DNA of 5,141 nt from Myxococcales bacterium UBA5297 (GTDB lineage: Bacteria; Myxococcota; Myxococcia; Myxococcales; UBA5297), in contig DHSB01000012.1 of NCBI GenBank assembly GCA_002408385.1, forward strand, positions 51,347 through 56,487. The letters run 5' to 3'. Within the stretch, counting starts at the first letter, position 1; the number at the start of each line of letters is the position of its first letter. Below the pieces are notes generated by a model that saw only the letters and a program-made list of their open reading frames with translations, searched no databases and was not told the origin of the DNA. Positions 1 through 5,141 of the stretch are shown here, in pieces. A program made the position numbers and the translations under genes.

Positions 1-653
1 GCGGCGCCCGCCCGCCGTGTCTTCGCGCGCTCGCGCAGGATCTCGACGGCGGCCGGCATCACCGAGATGACCACGATCGCCAGGATGACCGTCGAGAAGT
101 TCTTCTGAACGAAGGGCAGGTCACCGAACAGGTAGCCGCCGAACAGGCAGATGGCTATCCAGGCGATGCCGCCGACGACGTTGTAGGCGATGAAGCGCCC
201 GTAGCTCATCTGCCCGATGCCGGCGACGAACGGAGCGAAGGTGCGGATGATCGGGATGAAGCGCGCCAGGATGATCGTCTTGCCGCCGTGCTTCTCGTAG
301 AAGACCTGCGTGCGCACGAGGTGCTTCTTGTTGAGCAGGCGCGAGCTTTCGCGCGTGAAGACCTTGGGCCCGACCTTGCGCCCGATCCAGTAGTTGACCG
401 TGTCGCCGGCTATCGCCGCGATGGCCAGCAACACGAACAGAAGGCCGACGTCCACCCACCCTTTGGCCGCGAAAGCCCCGGCGGCAAAGAGCAACGAATC
501 GCCCGGCAGAAACGGCGTCACCACCAGGCCCGTCTCGCAGAACAGCACCAGGAAGAGCAACGCGTAGATCCATCCACCGGTGGCTTGAATCAGCTCGCCG
601 AGGTGCCGATCGAGGTGCAGGAACAAGTCGATGAGTGTGGCGATGAGATCCAT
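1..653 (-). CDS. dedA: DedA family inner-membrane protein, C-terminus cut by window edge
   Basis: DedA proteins are polytopic inner-membrane proteins of the VTT/SNARE-associated superfamily. They support proton-motive-force-dependent membrane homeostasis and have been linked to lipid flipping. 217 residues are visible without a stop. E. coli DedA is about 219 residues, so only a few codons are missing. From memory the match to E. coli DedA is close along the whole length: the N-terminal MDLI, 'FCETGLVVTPFLPGDSLLF' (38-56), 'GDTVNYWIGR' (83-92), 'FYEKHGGKTIILARF' (118-132) and 'RTFAPFVAG' (137-145). The acidic and basic residues shown to be essential in the E. coli relatives YqjA/YghB (Glu39, Asp51, Arg130, Arg136) appear here as Glu40, Asp52, Arg131 and Arg137. 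Hydrophobic segments lie near 29-47, 67-83, 125-145, 155-176 and 186-201. The start at 653 matches the E. coli N-terminus and has GGAGG four bases upstream, a slightly short spacing. The gene stands alone here, divergent from yebC. Confidence 0.95.
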   Translation of the reverse strand, partial: MDLIATLIDLFLHLDRHLGELIQATGGWIYALLFLVLFCETGLVVTPFLPGDSLLFAAGAFAAKGWVDVGLLFVLLAIAAIAGDTVNYWIGRKVGPKVFTRESSRLLNKKHLVRTQVFYEKHGGKTIILARFIPIIRTFAPFVAGIGQMSYGRFIAYNVVGGIAWIAICLFGGYLFGDLPFVQKNFSTVILAIVVISVMPAAVEILRERAKTRRAGA

Positions 654-735
654 CCAGCCTCCGGGTGGCCCGACTACAGAAGAAGCGGCGCGGCAATCTA
701 CACCGAGGTCGCCAGCTCGCCCTGCAACTATTCCT

Positions 736-751
736 AGGCGCCCCGGCGCCT
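736..751. repeat. GC-rich inverted repeat in the dedA-yebC spacer
   Basis: AGGCGCC (736-742) and GGCGCCT (745-751) form a perfect inverted repeat with two bases between the arms. It lies about 85 bases upstream of dedA and 170 upstream of yebC. It could be an operator half-site pair or a tight hairpin in the dedA leader. In DNA this GC-rich, a seven-base repeat also arises by chance, and no known regulator site was recognised. Confidence 0.3.
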
Positions 752-788
752 GCACCCCGCTCGATGGCGAAGATGACGCCGTGCGGCT

Positions 789-819
789 AGCTGGTCGGCG
801 GACCGGCCGCCCGCCAGCT
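789..819. repeat. Two-part stem-loop in the dedA-yebC spacer
   Basis: AGCTGG (789-794) pairs with CCAGCT (814-819). After a symmetric three-base internal loop, GCGG (798-801) pairs with CCGC (807-810) around a five-base loop. It could fold in a long yebC leader RNA, or on the other strand in a dedA leader. No gene ends next to it and no T-run follows, so it is not a terminator. No riboswitch class was recognised. Apart from this and the repeat at 736-751, nothing else supportable was seen between 654 and 919. Confidence 0.3.
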
Positions 820-919
820 TGGGCCTTTCGTCCCCGCCGCCCCGAGAGCGCTCCGCGGCCGACAACGGTTGAACAGAAGACGTGGCGGAACACTTTTGAG
901 CAGGCTAGCGTGCGCGCCC

Positions 920-1648
920 ATGGGACGAATCTTCGAGACGAGAAAAGCGACGATGTTCAAGCGCTGGGACCGGATGGCGAAGGCCTTCACCCGGATCGGC
1001 AAGGACATCGCCATCGCGGTGAAGGCCGGCGGGCCCAACCCGGACAACAACGCGGCGCTGCGCCGGGTGTTGCAGAACGCCCGCGCGGCGAACATGCCCA
1101 AGGACAAGGTCGAAGCCGCGATCAAGAAGGCCAGCGGCCAAAACCAGGTCAACTACGAGACCGTGATCTACGAGGGCTACGCGCCCCACGGAATCGCCGT
1201 CCTGGTCGAGACCGCGACCGACAACGTCGTGCGCACCGTGGCCAACGTGCGGATGCATCTCAAGGAGTACGGCGGCAACCTCGGCAACACCGGCAGCGTC
1301 GGCTTCCTCTTCGAGCGCATGGGCGTCTTTCGCCTGCCCCACCCTGCGCCCAGCGTCAATCTCGAGGAGCTCGAGCTCGACCTGATCAACTTCGGGCTCG
1401 AGGAGATGGGCGAGACGACCGGCGAGAAGGGCGAGCAGCTTCTCGTCATCCGCTGCGCGTTCTCCGAGTTCGGCACGATGCAGAAGGCTCTCGAGGAGCG
1501 CGGCCTGGCGGTCAACTCGGCCGAGTCCGAATACATCGCCAAGGCCCCGCTCGAGCGCCCGGAAGACCAAGCAAAGGAGGTCCTTGAGCTGGTCGACGGG
1601 CTGGAGCAAGACGAGGACGTGCAGCGCGTCTTCCACAACCTCGCCTAG
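920..1648 (+). CDS. yebC: YebC/TACO1-family protein (regulator / translation factor)
   Basis: YebC/TACO1 proteins are cytoplasmic or mitochondrial. They were first annotated as transcriptional regulators, and recent work ties several members to relief of ribosome stalling at proline-rich stretches. Which role applies here cannot be read from sequence. The predicted 242 residues match the usual length (246 in E. coli). Family signatures seen are '[16 protein letters not shown]' (58-73), '[14 protein letters not shown]' (84-97), '[11 protein letters not shown]' (101-111), '[14 protein letters not shown]' (118-131) and the C-terminal '[10 protein letters not shown]' (231-240). The N-terminus reads [16 protein letters not shown] instead of the E. 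coli type with GHSKW. I recall this MGR type from Bacteroidetes and deltaproteobacterial relatives. The ATG at 920 is chosen because the family alignment begins there. The frame stays open upstream to a TTG at 869, but those 17 residues have no family counterpart. No strong Shine-Dalgarno precedes 920; the nearest purine run, GAGCAGG at 899-905, is about 14 bases away. The usual neighbour ruvC is absent. Confidence 0.95.
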   Translation: MGRIFETRKATMFKRWDRMAKAFTRIGKDIAIAVKAGGPNPDNNAALRRVLQNARAANMPKDKVEAAIKKASGQNQVNYETVIYEGYAPHGIAVLVETATDNVVRTVANVRMHLKEYGGNLGNTGSVGFLFERMGVFRLPHPAPSVNLEELELDLINFGLEEMGETTGEKGEQLLVIRCAFSEFGTMQKALEERGLAVNSAESEYIAKAPLERPEDQAKEVLELVDGLEQDEDVQRVFHNLA

Positions 1649-1721
1649 ACCGCGACCGGCCTCGGCGGTCGAGCCAGGCTTGCCGCGAGCGTCGCGCCCA
1701 CCGCTCGTGCGGTGCTCGAGG

Positions 1722-1760
1722 AGCCAGGGCAGCTCGCCTCGCGAGAGCTGCAACCTGGCT
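1722..1760. terminator. Long hairpin between convergent genes, candidate bidirectional terminator
   Basis: AGCCAGG (1722-1728) pairs with CCTGGCT (1754-1760). The stem continues with GCAGCTC (1729-1735) pairing with GAGCTGC (1745-1751). Only a two-base AA bulge (1752-1753) interrupts 14 base pairs, and the loop is nine bases. It sits about 75 bases past the yebC stop and 95 bases past the stop of the minus-strand gene ending at 1855, where a shared terminator would be expected. No T-run follows on either strand, so it is not a canonical intrinsic terminator. It may act with Rho, protect 3' ends or be a structured RNA. Two smaller perfect hairpins lie nearby: GACCGC/GCGGTC (1648-1653 with 1665-1670) and CACCGC/GCGGTG (1699-1704 with 1709-1714). 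Nothing else was seen between 1649 and 1854. Confidence 0.4.
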
Positions 1761-1854
1761 TCCTGGCCGCCCGAGCGAAGCTCAGCCCCTTCGCCTCCGT
1801 CCCCCGGGACAGCCTGAGGCGGCGCTCGCGGCGCGATTAGGTCCTGGGCAAGCC

Positions 1855-2169
1855 CTACGGCGTCTCGGGGACGTAGACGAGCTCCGAGCCCTGGTAATAG
1901 GGCCGGTAGTAGGTGCTGCCGCACTGCTGGTAGGTGAGGCCGTTGATGGTGACGCTGCTGCACCCGGAGGGCAGCGAATAGATGTAGGCCGCCGAGCCTG
2001 CGACGGCCGCCCCGGCAACGACCGCGGTGCGCCGCGAGGTGCGCCGGGCGACGCCGGCGTAGCTGAAGGGGGTCAGAGGCCGCCCCACCACCGCGAGCGC
2101 CTCGGCTCCGACGAGCACGAGCGCCGAGCCCAGCACGATTCCCAGACCCGCCTTGAGTGAACGCATCAT
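1855..2169 (-). CDS. Small exported protein with a conserved-looking two-cysteine domain, unknown function
   Basis: 104 residues, function unknown. Residues 1-26 look like a Sec signal peptide: Arg3 and Lys6, then a hydrophobic core, then 'AEALA' as a likely cleavage site. A basic patch follows (ARRTSRR, 41-47), then a second Ala/Val-rich hydrophobic stretch (48-62). The C-terminal domain has Cys70 and Cys83 in 'GCSSVTINGLTYQQCG', followed by the Tyr-rich 'STYYRPYYQGSELVYV' (85-100). The cysteines could form a disulfide outside the cytoplasm. From memory, similar small proteins with a GC...NG.(T/S)Y..CG..YY pattern are annotated as hypothetical in many proteobacteria. The ATG at 2169 overlaps the stop of the DUF2092 gene upstream (ATGA), indicating translational coupling; AAAGGGGG (2176-2183) serves as ribosome-binding site. 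The second ATG at 2166 is a possible but less likely start. It is probably a partner or accessory of the DUF2092 protein, which is inference from linkage. Confidence 0.8.
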   Translation of the reverse strand: MMRSLKAGLGIVLGSALVLVGAEALAVVGRPLTPFSYAGVARRTSRRTAVVAGAAVAGSAAYIYSLPSGCSSVTINGLTYQQCGSTYYRPYYQGSELVYVPETP

Positions 2170-2948
2170 CGCTGGCCCCCTTTCCCCGCCTCCGATGCGC
2201 GAGGCAGCTCGAGGAACTGAATTCGGCTCGCGCCCTCGGGCGCCTGGAAGGTGAAAGCCCCCTTCGCGAAGGTCGGCGAGCTGTTCCAGTTGCGCAGCAC
2301 CACCTCGAACTGCGGGGCCTGCGGCAGGCTGGTCGTGGTGATGACGTACTTGCGCGGAAACGGCGTCGGGCCGTCCTCGATCCAGAGCTGCCAGTCCACC
2401 TCCTTCTTGCGCGCCGCGAGGTGGTGGGTGCGGATCCCGTCGAGCGCCTCGATGCCGAGGTACTGCAGCGAGGTGACGTCCTCCATCAGGCCCTCGTAGA
2501 CATCGGTGTAGAGCAGGTCGGCGCCCGGGGCCTGCAGATCCAGCCGTTCGCGCGCGTCGGTCAGCGCCTGGTCGAAGTCCTTCGGAGCGTCGGTGACCGC
2601 GTAGATGTTGCGCACCCGGTCGTAGAGCACGAACTGCTGCCCGTCGTACAGGAAGAGCACGTCTGCGAAGGGGCCGACGCGCCTGCTCTTCAGGTAGGGC
2701 CGGGACACGTCGACCTTGCTGCTCGCGTTGTACTGGACCTTCTGGCCGCTCTCGAGGACGACATCGAGCGAGCTCTGTCCGTCGACCTGGAAGTTGCGGG
2801 TGTTCGCGAGAAAGTCGCTCATCTTCGCGAGCTGTTCGGATGCCCGGTTGTCCATCTGAGGCGCCGGTGACGACTCGGCTTGCCGTACCTTCACCGCCCA
2901 AGCAACCATCAACCCGATCACGAAGAGCGCAGGGATCGTCGTACGCAT
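2166..2948 (-). CDS. DUF2092 family exported protein
   Basis: 260 residues, recognised as DUF2092 (predicted periplasmic proteins, no established biochemical role). Typical segments are 'LAKMSDFLANTRNFQVDG' (40-57), 'VVLESGQKVQY' (63-73), 'LFLYDGQQFVLYD' (98-110), 'NIYAVTDAP' (114-122), 'ADLLYTDVYEGLMEDVTS' (143-160), 'GIRTHHLAARKKEVDWQLWIEDG' (171-193) and 'PRKYVIT' (198-204). The alternating strands resemble LolA-like lipoprotein carriers; that comparison is inference. Residues 5-19 are a hydrophobic export signal with no sharp cleavage motif, so the protein may be secreted or membrane-anchored and face the periplasm. The ATG at 2948 is chosen because GGGGAGGG (2957-2964) lies eight bases upstream. 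An in-frame GTG at 2981 would add 11 residues that fit the signal poorly. The stop shares the ATGA overlap with the two-cysteine gene downstream, making a two-gene operon. Confidence 0.9.
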   Translation of the reverse strand: MRTTIPALFVIGLMVAWAVKVRQAESSPAPQMDNRASEQLAKMSDFLANTRNFQVDGQSSLDVVLESGQKVQYNASSKVDVSRPYLKSRRVGPFADVLFLYDGQQFVLYDRVRNIYAVTDAPKDFDQALTDARERLDLQAPGADLLYTDVYEGLMEDVTSLQYLGIEALDGIRTHHLAARKKEVDWQLWIEDGPTPFPRKYVITTTSLPQAPQFEVVLRNWNSSPTFAKGAFTFQAPEGASRIQFLELPRASEAGKGGQR

Positions 2949-3248
2949 CCAGCATTCCCTCCCCGCACAAACCCTGGGCACCTCCGGCGCGGATCAAAGT
3001 GCCTGCTCAGGATCGAGGCGATGCAGCCCCGGTGAACCGCCGAGCCCGAAGCGCCCAGGCAAGAGGGCGAGCCCCAGCCGCGGAGGCGCCCGGCAGCCAG
3101 AACGCTGCTCGTCTTGGCGAGCGAGGCGGAGGCCGGTCGGCTCGCCGCGCTGCACAGATTCTCTGGGAAGGCCCGAGAAAGAGGCCCGCGGCGTCGGAGA
3201 AGCGCCAGGACTCGCACTCCCCGGAGGCGGAGCCGGAGGTAGGTCGCC
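2949..3248. other. 300-base divergent spacer without a recognised gene
   Basis: This separates the DUF2092 operon (minus) from the beta-barrel gene (plus), so it should hold two promoters. I could not identify a convincing -10/-35 pair or sigma-54 site on either strand. It contains an inverted repeat GGCGAGC (3116-3122) / GCTCGCC (3140-3146) with a 17-base gap, a possible operator, and the ribosome-binding sites of both genes at its edges. Open frames crossing it are arginine- and proline-rich, match no family, and run antisense or out of frame into the flanking genes, so none is called. Confidence 0.45.
3235..3239 (+). promoter_or_regulatory. Shine-Dalgarno GGAGG that points to an ACG start at 3249
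   Basis: A perfect GGAGG ends nine bases before the ACG at 3249, the normal distance for a start codon. An in-frame TAG at 3240-3242 prevents any start upstream of it. The only ordinary start codon in frame before the mature protein is TTG at 3279, nearly 40 bases away, too far for this site. The ribosome-binding site therefore supports initiation at or very near 3249. Confidence 0.6.
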
Positions 3249-4082
3249 ACGAACCACACGAGCCTTGCCTGGCTTGCGTTGCCCCTCCTCTTCTCTGGCA
3301 CCGTCCTCGCCGCCGAGCCCGAAGAGGACCCGTGGCCCGTTCGCAACATCGACCGCCCGCCGGTGCTGCCGCCGGGCTTCTCGAGACTCGACGTGCTCGC
3401 CTCCGGGACACACGGCCAAGAAGACTCGCTGCGGCTCAGCGGCGACGTCGGCTACGGGCCGGTGAAGCAGCTCGAGATTGGCGCCCTGTTCTTCGACCTG
3501 CAGCTCGCTCCCCGCATCGCGGTCGGCGACCCCTCGATCTACGGGCTCTACTCTCTCGACCTCCTTCCGACGCTCTCGTTCACTCCCTTCGGACGGGTCT
3601 CCGTGCCGCTCGCCCGCCCGCTCGCGCTCCAGCTTGGCGCCGAGCTCGGGCTGAGGCTGGCGAGCGCTTTCGAGATTGACGCGCGACCCTCGTACCTGCA
3701 GCGCTTCGGCAGCGAGCCGCTCGCGTTGCTGAGCCTGCCCTTCGCGTTCAAGCTGCAGCCCCTGCGGCGCCTGGTCTTCACGCCCCTGCTCGGTGCGACC
3801 TTGTCGCGCGAAGGAGACCGCTCCCAGATCGAGCGAAAGCGCCTCCTCGTCTTCGACTCCGGCACCGCGCTCCTCGGCTTCGAGCTGGGCCTGACCGCAG
3901 GTGAGAGACCTGGGCTGCTGACCGAGCTTGTCCTCCTCTGGGAATGGCCCGCCCTCGTCGTGGTCACCGGGTCGGCGACCCGCTTCAACCCCGGCGAGTG
4001 GAGCCTCTCCTTGGGAGCTCGGTTCTTCGCCGGGCCTCAGGGCGCGACACGCTCCCGAGCCCTGGCTGCACCCGAAGACTGA
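3249..4082 (+). CDS. Probable outer-membrane beta-barrel protein, non-canonical ACG start
   Basis: No family recognised. From 3249 the frame gives 277 residues. Read as methionine, the first codon gives 'MNHTSLAWLALPLLFSGTVLA', which looks like a Sec signal peptide though without Lys/Arg in its n-region, with cleavage after Ala21 or Ala22. The mature start is acidic (EPEEDPWPV). 'RPPVLPPGFSRLDV' (36-49) resembles the opening of myxobacterial porin-like proteins. The rest alternates polar and hydrophobic residues in short segments with turns, as in a beta-barrel, ending in 'EWSLSLGARFFAGP' and a short tail. A barrel is thus inferred, not shown by a motif. ATG, GTG and in-frame TTG are absent at the expected place; starting at the TTG at 3279 would leave a clipped signal peptide. 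Either ACG is used, or an ATG has mutated or been misread, in which case the gene could be weakly expressed or inactive. It is followed after 89 bases by the DUF4136 lipoprotein gene on the same strand. Confidence 0.65.
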   Translation, partial: TNHTSLAWLALPLLFSGTVLAAEPEEDPWPVRNIDRPPVLPPGFSRLDVLASGTHGQEDSLRLSGDVGYGPVKQLEIGALFFDLQLAPRIAVGDPSIYGLYSLDLLPTLSFTPFGRVSVPLARPLALQLGAELGLRLASAFEIDARPSYLQRFGSEPLALLSLPFAFKLQPLRRLVFTPLLGATLSREGDRSQIERKRLLVFDSGTALLGFELGLTAGERPGLLTELVLLWEWPALVVVTGSATRFNPGEWSLSLGARFFAGPQGATRSRALAAPED

Positions 4083-4171
4083 CCGTCCGCTTCCTCGGGT
4101 CTGGCGGCCAGCCTGCGCGCGCCTCAGCTTCCGAGTCGTGCGTCGCACGCACGCATGAAGGAGTGACCGCC

Positions 4172-4732
4172 ATGTTGGTGCGAATCGCTTCGGGCCTTTG
4201 CGCCCTGCTGCTGGCCTCGTCTTGCGCGACGACCGGCCCCATCGACGTCGCCACCGAGTACGCCCCAGGCCAAGAGGCCCAGCTCGCCGCCTATCGGACC
4301 TATGTCTGGGCCGAGCAGCCCCCCGGCACCGATCCGGTGCTCTATCCACCCGGGGTCGAAAAGAACGTGAAGGACTCGGTCGACCGCATCCTGCAGGGGC
4401 GCGGCTATCAGCTCGTCGGCGCGGCCGACAGCCCGGACTTCGTGGTCGGCTGGCACGCGGCCGTCGACACCAAGCTCGAGCAGAGCTACGTCGACAACCA
4501 CTACGGGTACTACTGGGGCCCGTGGGGCGTCGGCGGCGCGCAGCCGGTCGTCACCGAGTACGAGGAGGGCACGCTCGTGCTCGACATCGCCGACGCCGCG
4601 AGAGGAGAGCTCGTCTGGCGCGGCACCGCCAACGCGCGCATCGAGACCAACGTCAGCGACGAGGAGAAGCGGGCGCGCATCGACACCGCCGCCACCCGCA
4701 TCCTCGAGGGCTTCCCGCCCAAGCCCCAGTAG
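4172..4732 (+). CDS. DUF4136 family lipoprotein
   Basis: 186 residues, recognised as DUF4136, a family of envelope lipoproteins of unknown function. The signal peptide (1-17) ends in 'LLLASSC'; Cys18 is the likely lipidated residue, although Ala rather than Leu at -3 is less usual. Ala19 at +2 would favour the outer membrane under the enterobacterial sorting rule. Family features are 'AYRTYVWAEQP' (40-50), 'VKDSVDRILQGRGYQLV' (66-82), 'PDFVVGWHAAV' (88-98), an aromatic/glycine loop 'HYGYYWGPWGVGG' (110-122), 'EYEEGTLVLDIADAARGELVWRGTA' (129-153) and a short helix ending 'ILEGFPPKPQ'. The ATG at 4172 is fixed by AAGGAG at 4158-4163, eight bases upstream. An in-frame opening further upstream overlaps the barrel gene in another frame and is not coding. 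A 13-base palindrome (CGTGCG-T-CGCACG, 4137-4149) lies in the 89-base gap and could be an operator or chance. Co-transcription with the upstream gene is plausible. Confidence 0.9.
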   Translation: MLVRIASGLCALLLASSCATTGPIDVATEYAPGQEAQLAAYRTYVWAEQPPGTDPVLYPPGVEKNVKDSVDRILQGRGYQLVGAADSPDFVVGWHAAVDTKLEQSYVDNHYGYYWGPWGVGGAQPVVTEYEEGTLVLDIADAARGELVWRGTANARIETNVSDEEKRARIDTAATRILEGFPPKPQ

Positions 4733-4782
4733 TCGGCAGCGGCGGGCACCGGGGGTCGCATCCTCGTCGATGGAGCAGGCGG

Positions 4783-5141
4783 CTAGGCCCTCGCCTTGCG
4801 GGTCAGCAGCGCGAGCGCGACCGCGGCACCGATGCCGGCGCACCAGAGCAGGGGGCGGCGCACCCGCGGCTTCAAAGCTGCGAGCACGCCCTCGACCCCC
4901 GCGCGACCGCCACGGAGGATCGCCTCCCGGGTCCGCGGAGCGACCTGGCGGGCCCGAGCCTCCGTGGCGACCGCGTCGAGCACCCCGCGCACCACCGCCG
5001 CGGCGAGCTGGCCCACGCGGCGCTCGAGGACTGCCTGCGCCGCGTCGGCCGACTCCTCGCGCTGTGCCTTCCGGAGCTGCACCTCGAGCTCGGCGAACAG
5101 ACCCTGTACGGCCTTGCGGCTCGCGCTCTCGGAGACGAGCT
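4783..5141 (-). CDS. C-terminal part of a protein with a C-terminal membrane anchor, N-terminus outside window
   Basis: 118 residues are visible before the TAG at 4785-4783, and the frame is open to the window edge, so the gene begins beyond it. A GTG at 5082 could be a start, but no good ribosome-binding site precedes it and the codons upstream continue in the same style. No family recognised. The visible part is Ala/Arg/Glu-rich and predicted helical, with alternating charges (for example 'ELEVQLRKAQREESADAAQAVLERR'-type heptads shortly after the edge) that could form a coiled coil. It ends in 'PLLWCAGIGAAVALALL', a single transmembrane segment, then a basic tail TRKARA. This suggests a C-terminally anchored inner-membrane protein whose bulk is cytoplasmic. 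It converges on the DUF4136 gene, with a 50-base gap in which no terminator-like hairpin was seen. Confidence 0.7.
   Translation of the reverse strand, partial: LVSESASRKAVQGLFAELEVQLRKAQREESADAAQAVLERRVGQLAAAVVRGVLDAVATEARARQVAPRTREAILRGGRAGVEGVLAALKPRVRRPLLWCAGIGAAVALALLTRKARA

Noticed and set aside
869..897. TTGAAC (869-874) and ACTTTT (892-897) with 17-base spacing as a yebC promoter
   Set aside because: The -10 element matches the consensus at only two of six positions, so it is no better than chance.
905..1963. A 352-codon minus-strand open frame opposite yebC
   Set aside because: It is antisense to a clear YebC gene and has the composition of a shadow frame.
2840..3679. A 279-codon plus-strand open frame crossing the divergent spacer
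   Set aside because: It begins inside the DUF2092 gene and runs out of frame through the barrel gene; its Arg/Pro-rich composition matches no family.
4155..4166. A mini-frame ATG AAG GAG TGA just before the DUF4136 start
   Set aside because: It overlaps the Shine-Dalgarno AAGGAG itself and is most simply a by-product of that site.
2994..4349. A 451-codon open frame on the minus strand, the longest in the window
   Set aside because: It lies antisense to the barrel gene and the start of the DUF4136 gene, is rich in Arg/Gly/Glu with no family pattern or export signal, and is explained by the GC-rich third positions of the true genes.
4124..4843. A 239-codon minus-strand open frame opposite the DUF4136 gene
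   Set aside because: It is antisense to a well-supported lipoprotein gene and shows no recognisable domain.
1..5141. CRISPR arrays, transposon ends, tRNA or rRNA genes, phage or defence genes
   Set aside because: Looked for on both strands; no direct-repeat array, transposase, integrase, RNA-gene or recognisable defence domain was seen.

Overview
The window is GC-rich (about two thirds G+C by eye) with the strong G/C third-position bias that leaves long false open frames on the opposite strand. Its proteins point to a Gram-negative bacterium: a DedA inner-membrane transporter, a lipoprotein, two exported proteins of unknown function and a probable outer-membrane beta-barrel. The YebC subtype and the 'RPPVLPPGFSRLDV' opening of the barrel protein resemble those of Myxococcota/Deltaproteobacteria. 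That placement is an inference, not a proof. I see no mobile element, tRNA, rRNA, CRISPR array or phage gene.

Layout from left to right. (1) 1-653, minus: dedA, lacking only its last few codons at the window edge. (2) 654-919: divergent spacer with two GC-rich inverted repeats. (3) 920-1648, plus: a YebC/TACO1-family protein. (4) 1649-1854: convergent spacer with a long imperfect hairpin that may end transcription from both sides. (5) 2948 down to 1855, minus: a DUF2092 exported protein followed by a 104-residue exported protein with two cysteines; stop and start overlap in ATGA, so the pair is almost certainly translated together. (6) 2949-3248: divergent spacer with no clear promoter. (7) 3249-4082, plus: a probable exported beta-barrel protein with no ordinary start codon; the best-placed start is ACG behind a perfect GGAGG. 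(8) 4172-4732, plus: a DUF4136 lipoprotein. (9) 5141 down to 4783, minus: the C-terminal part of a protein ending in a membrane anchor.

Biology. dedA and yebC are housekeeping genes (membrane transport and envelope homeostasis; translation or gene expression). The block from 1855 to 4732 holds four proteins of unknown function, all apparently sent to the cell envelope, as two divergent pairs. A common role in the envelope is possible but is inferred only from position and export signals. I found no convincing new defence, mobile or metabolic system. The points most worth checking are the missing start codon at 3249, the coupled DUF2092/two-cysteine pair, and the hairpin at 1722-1760.
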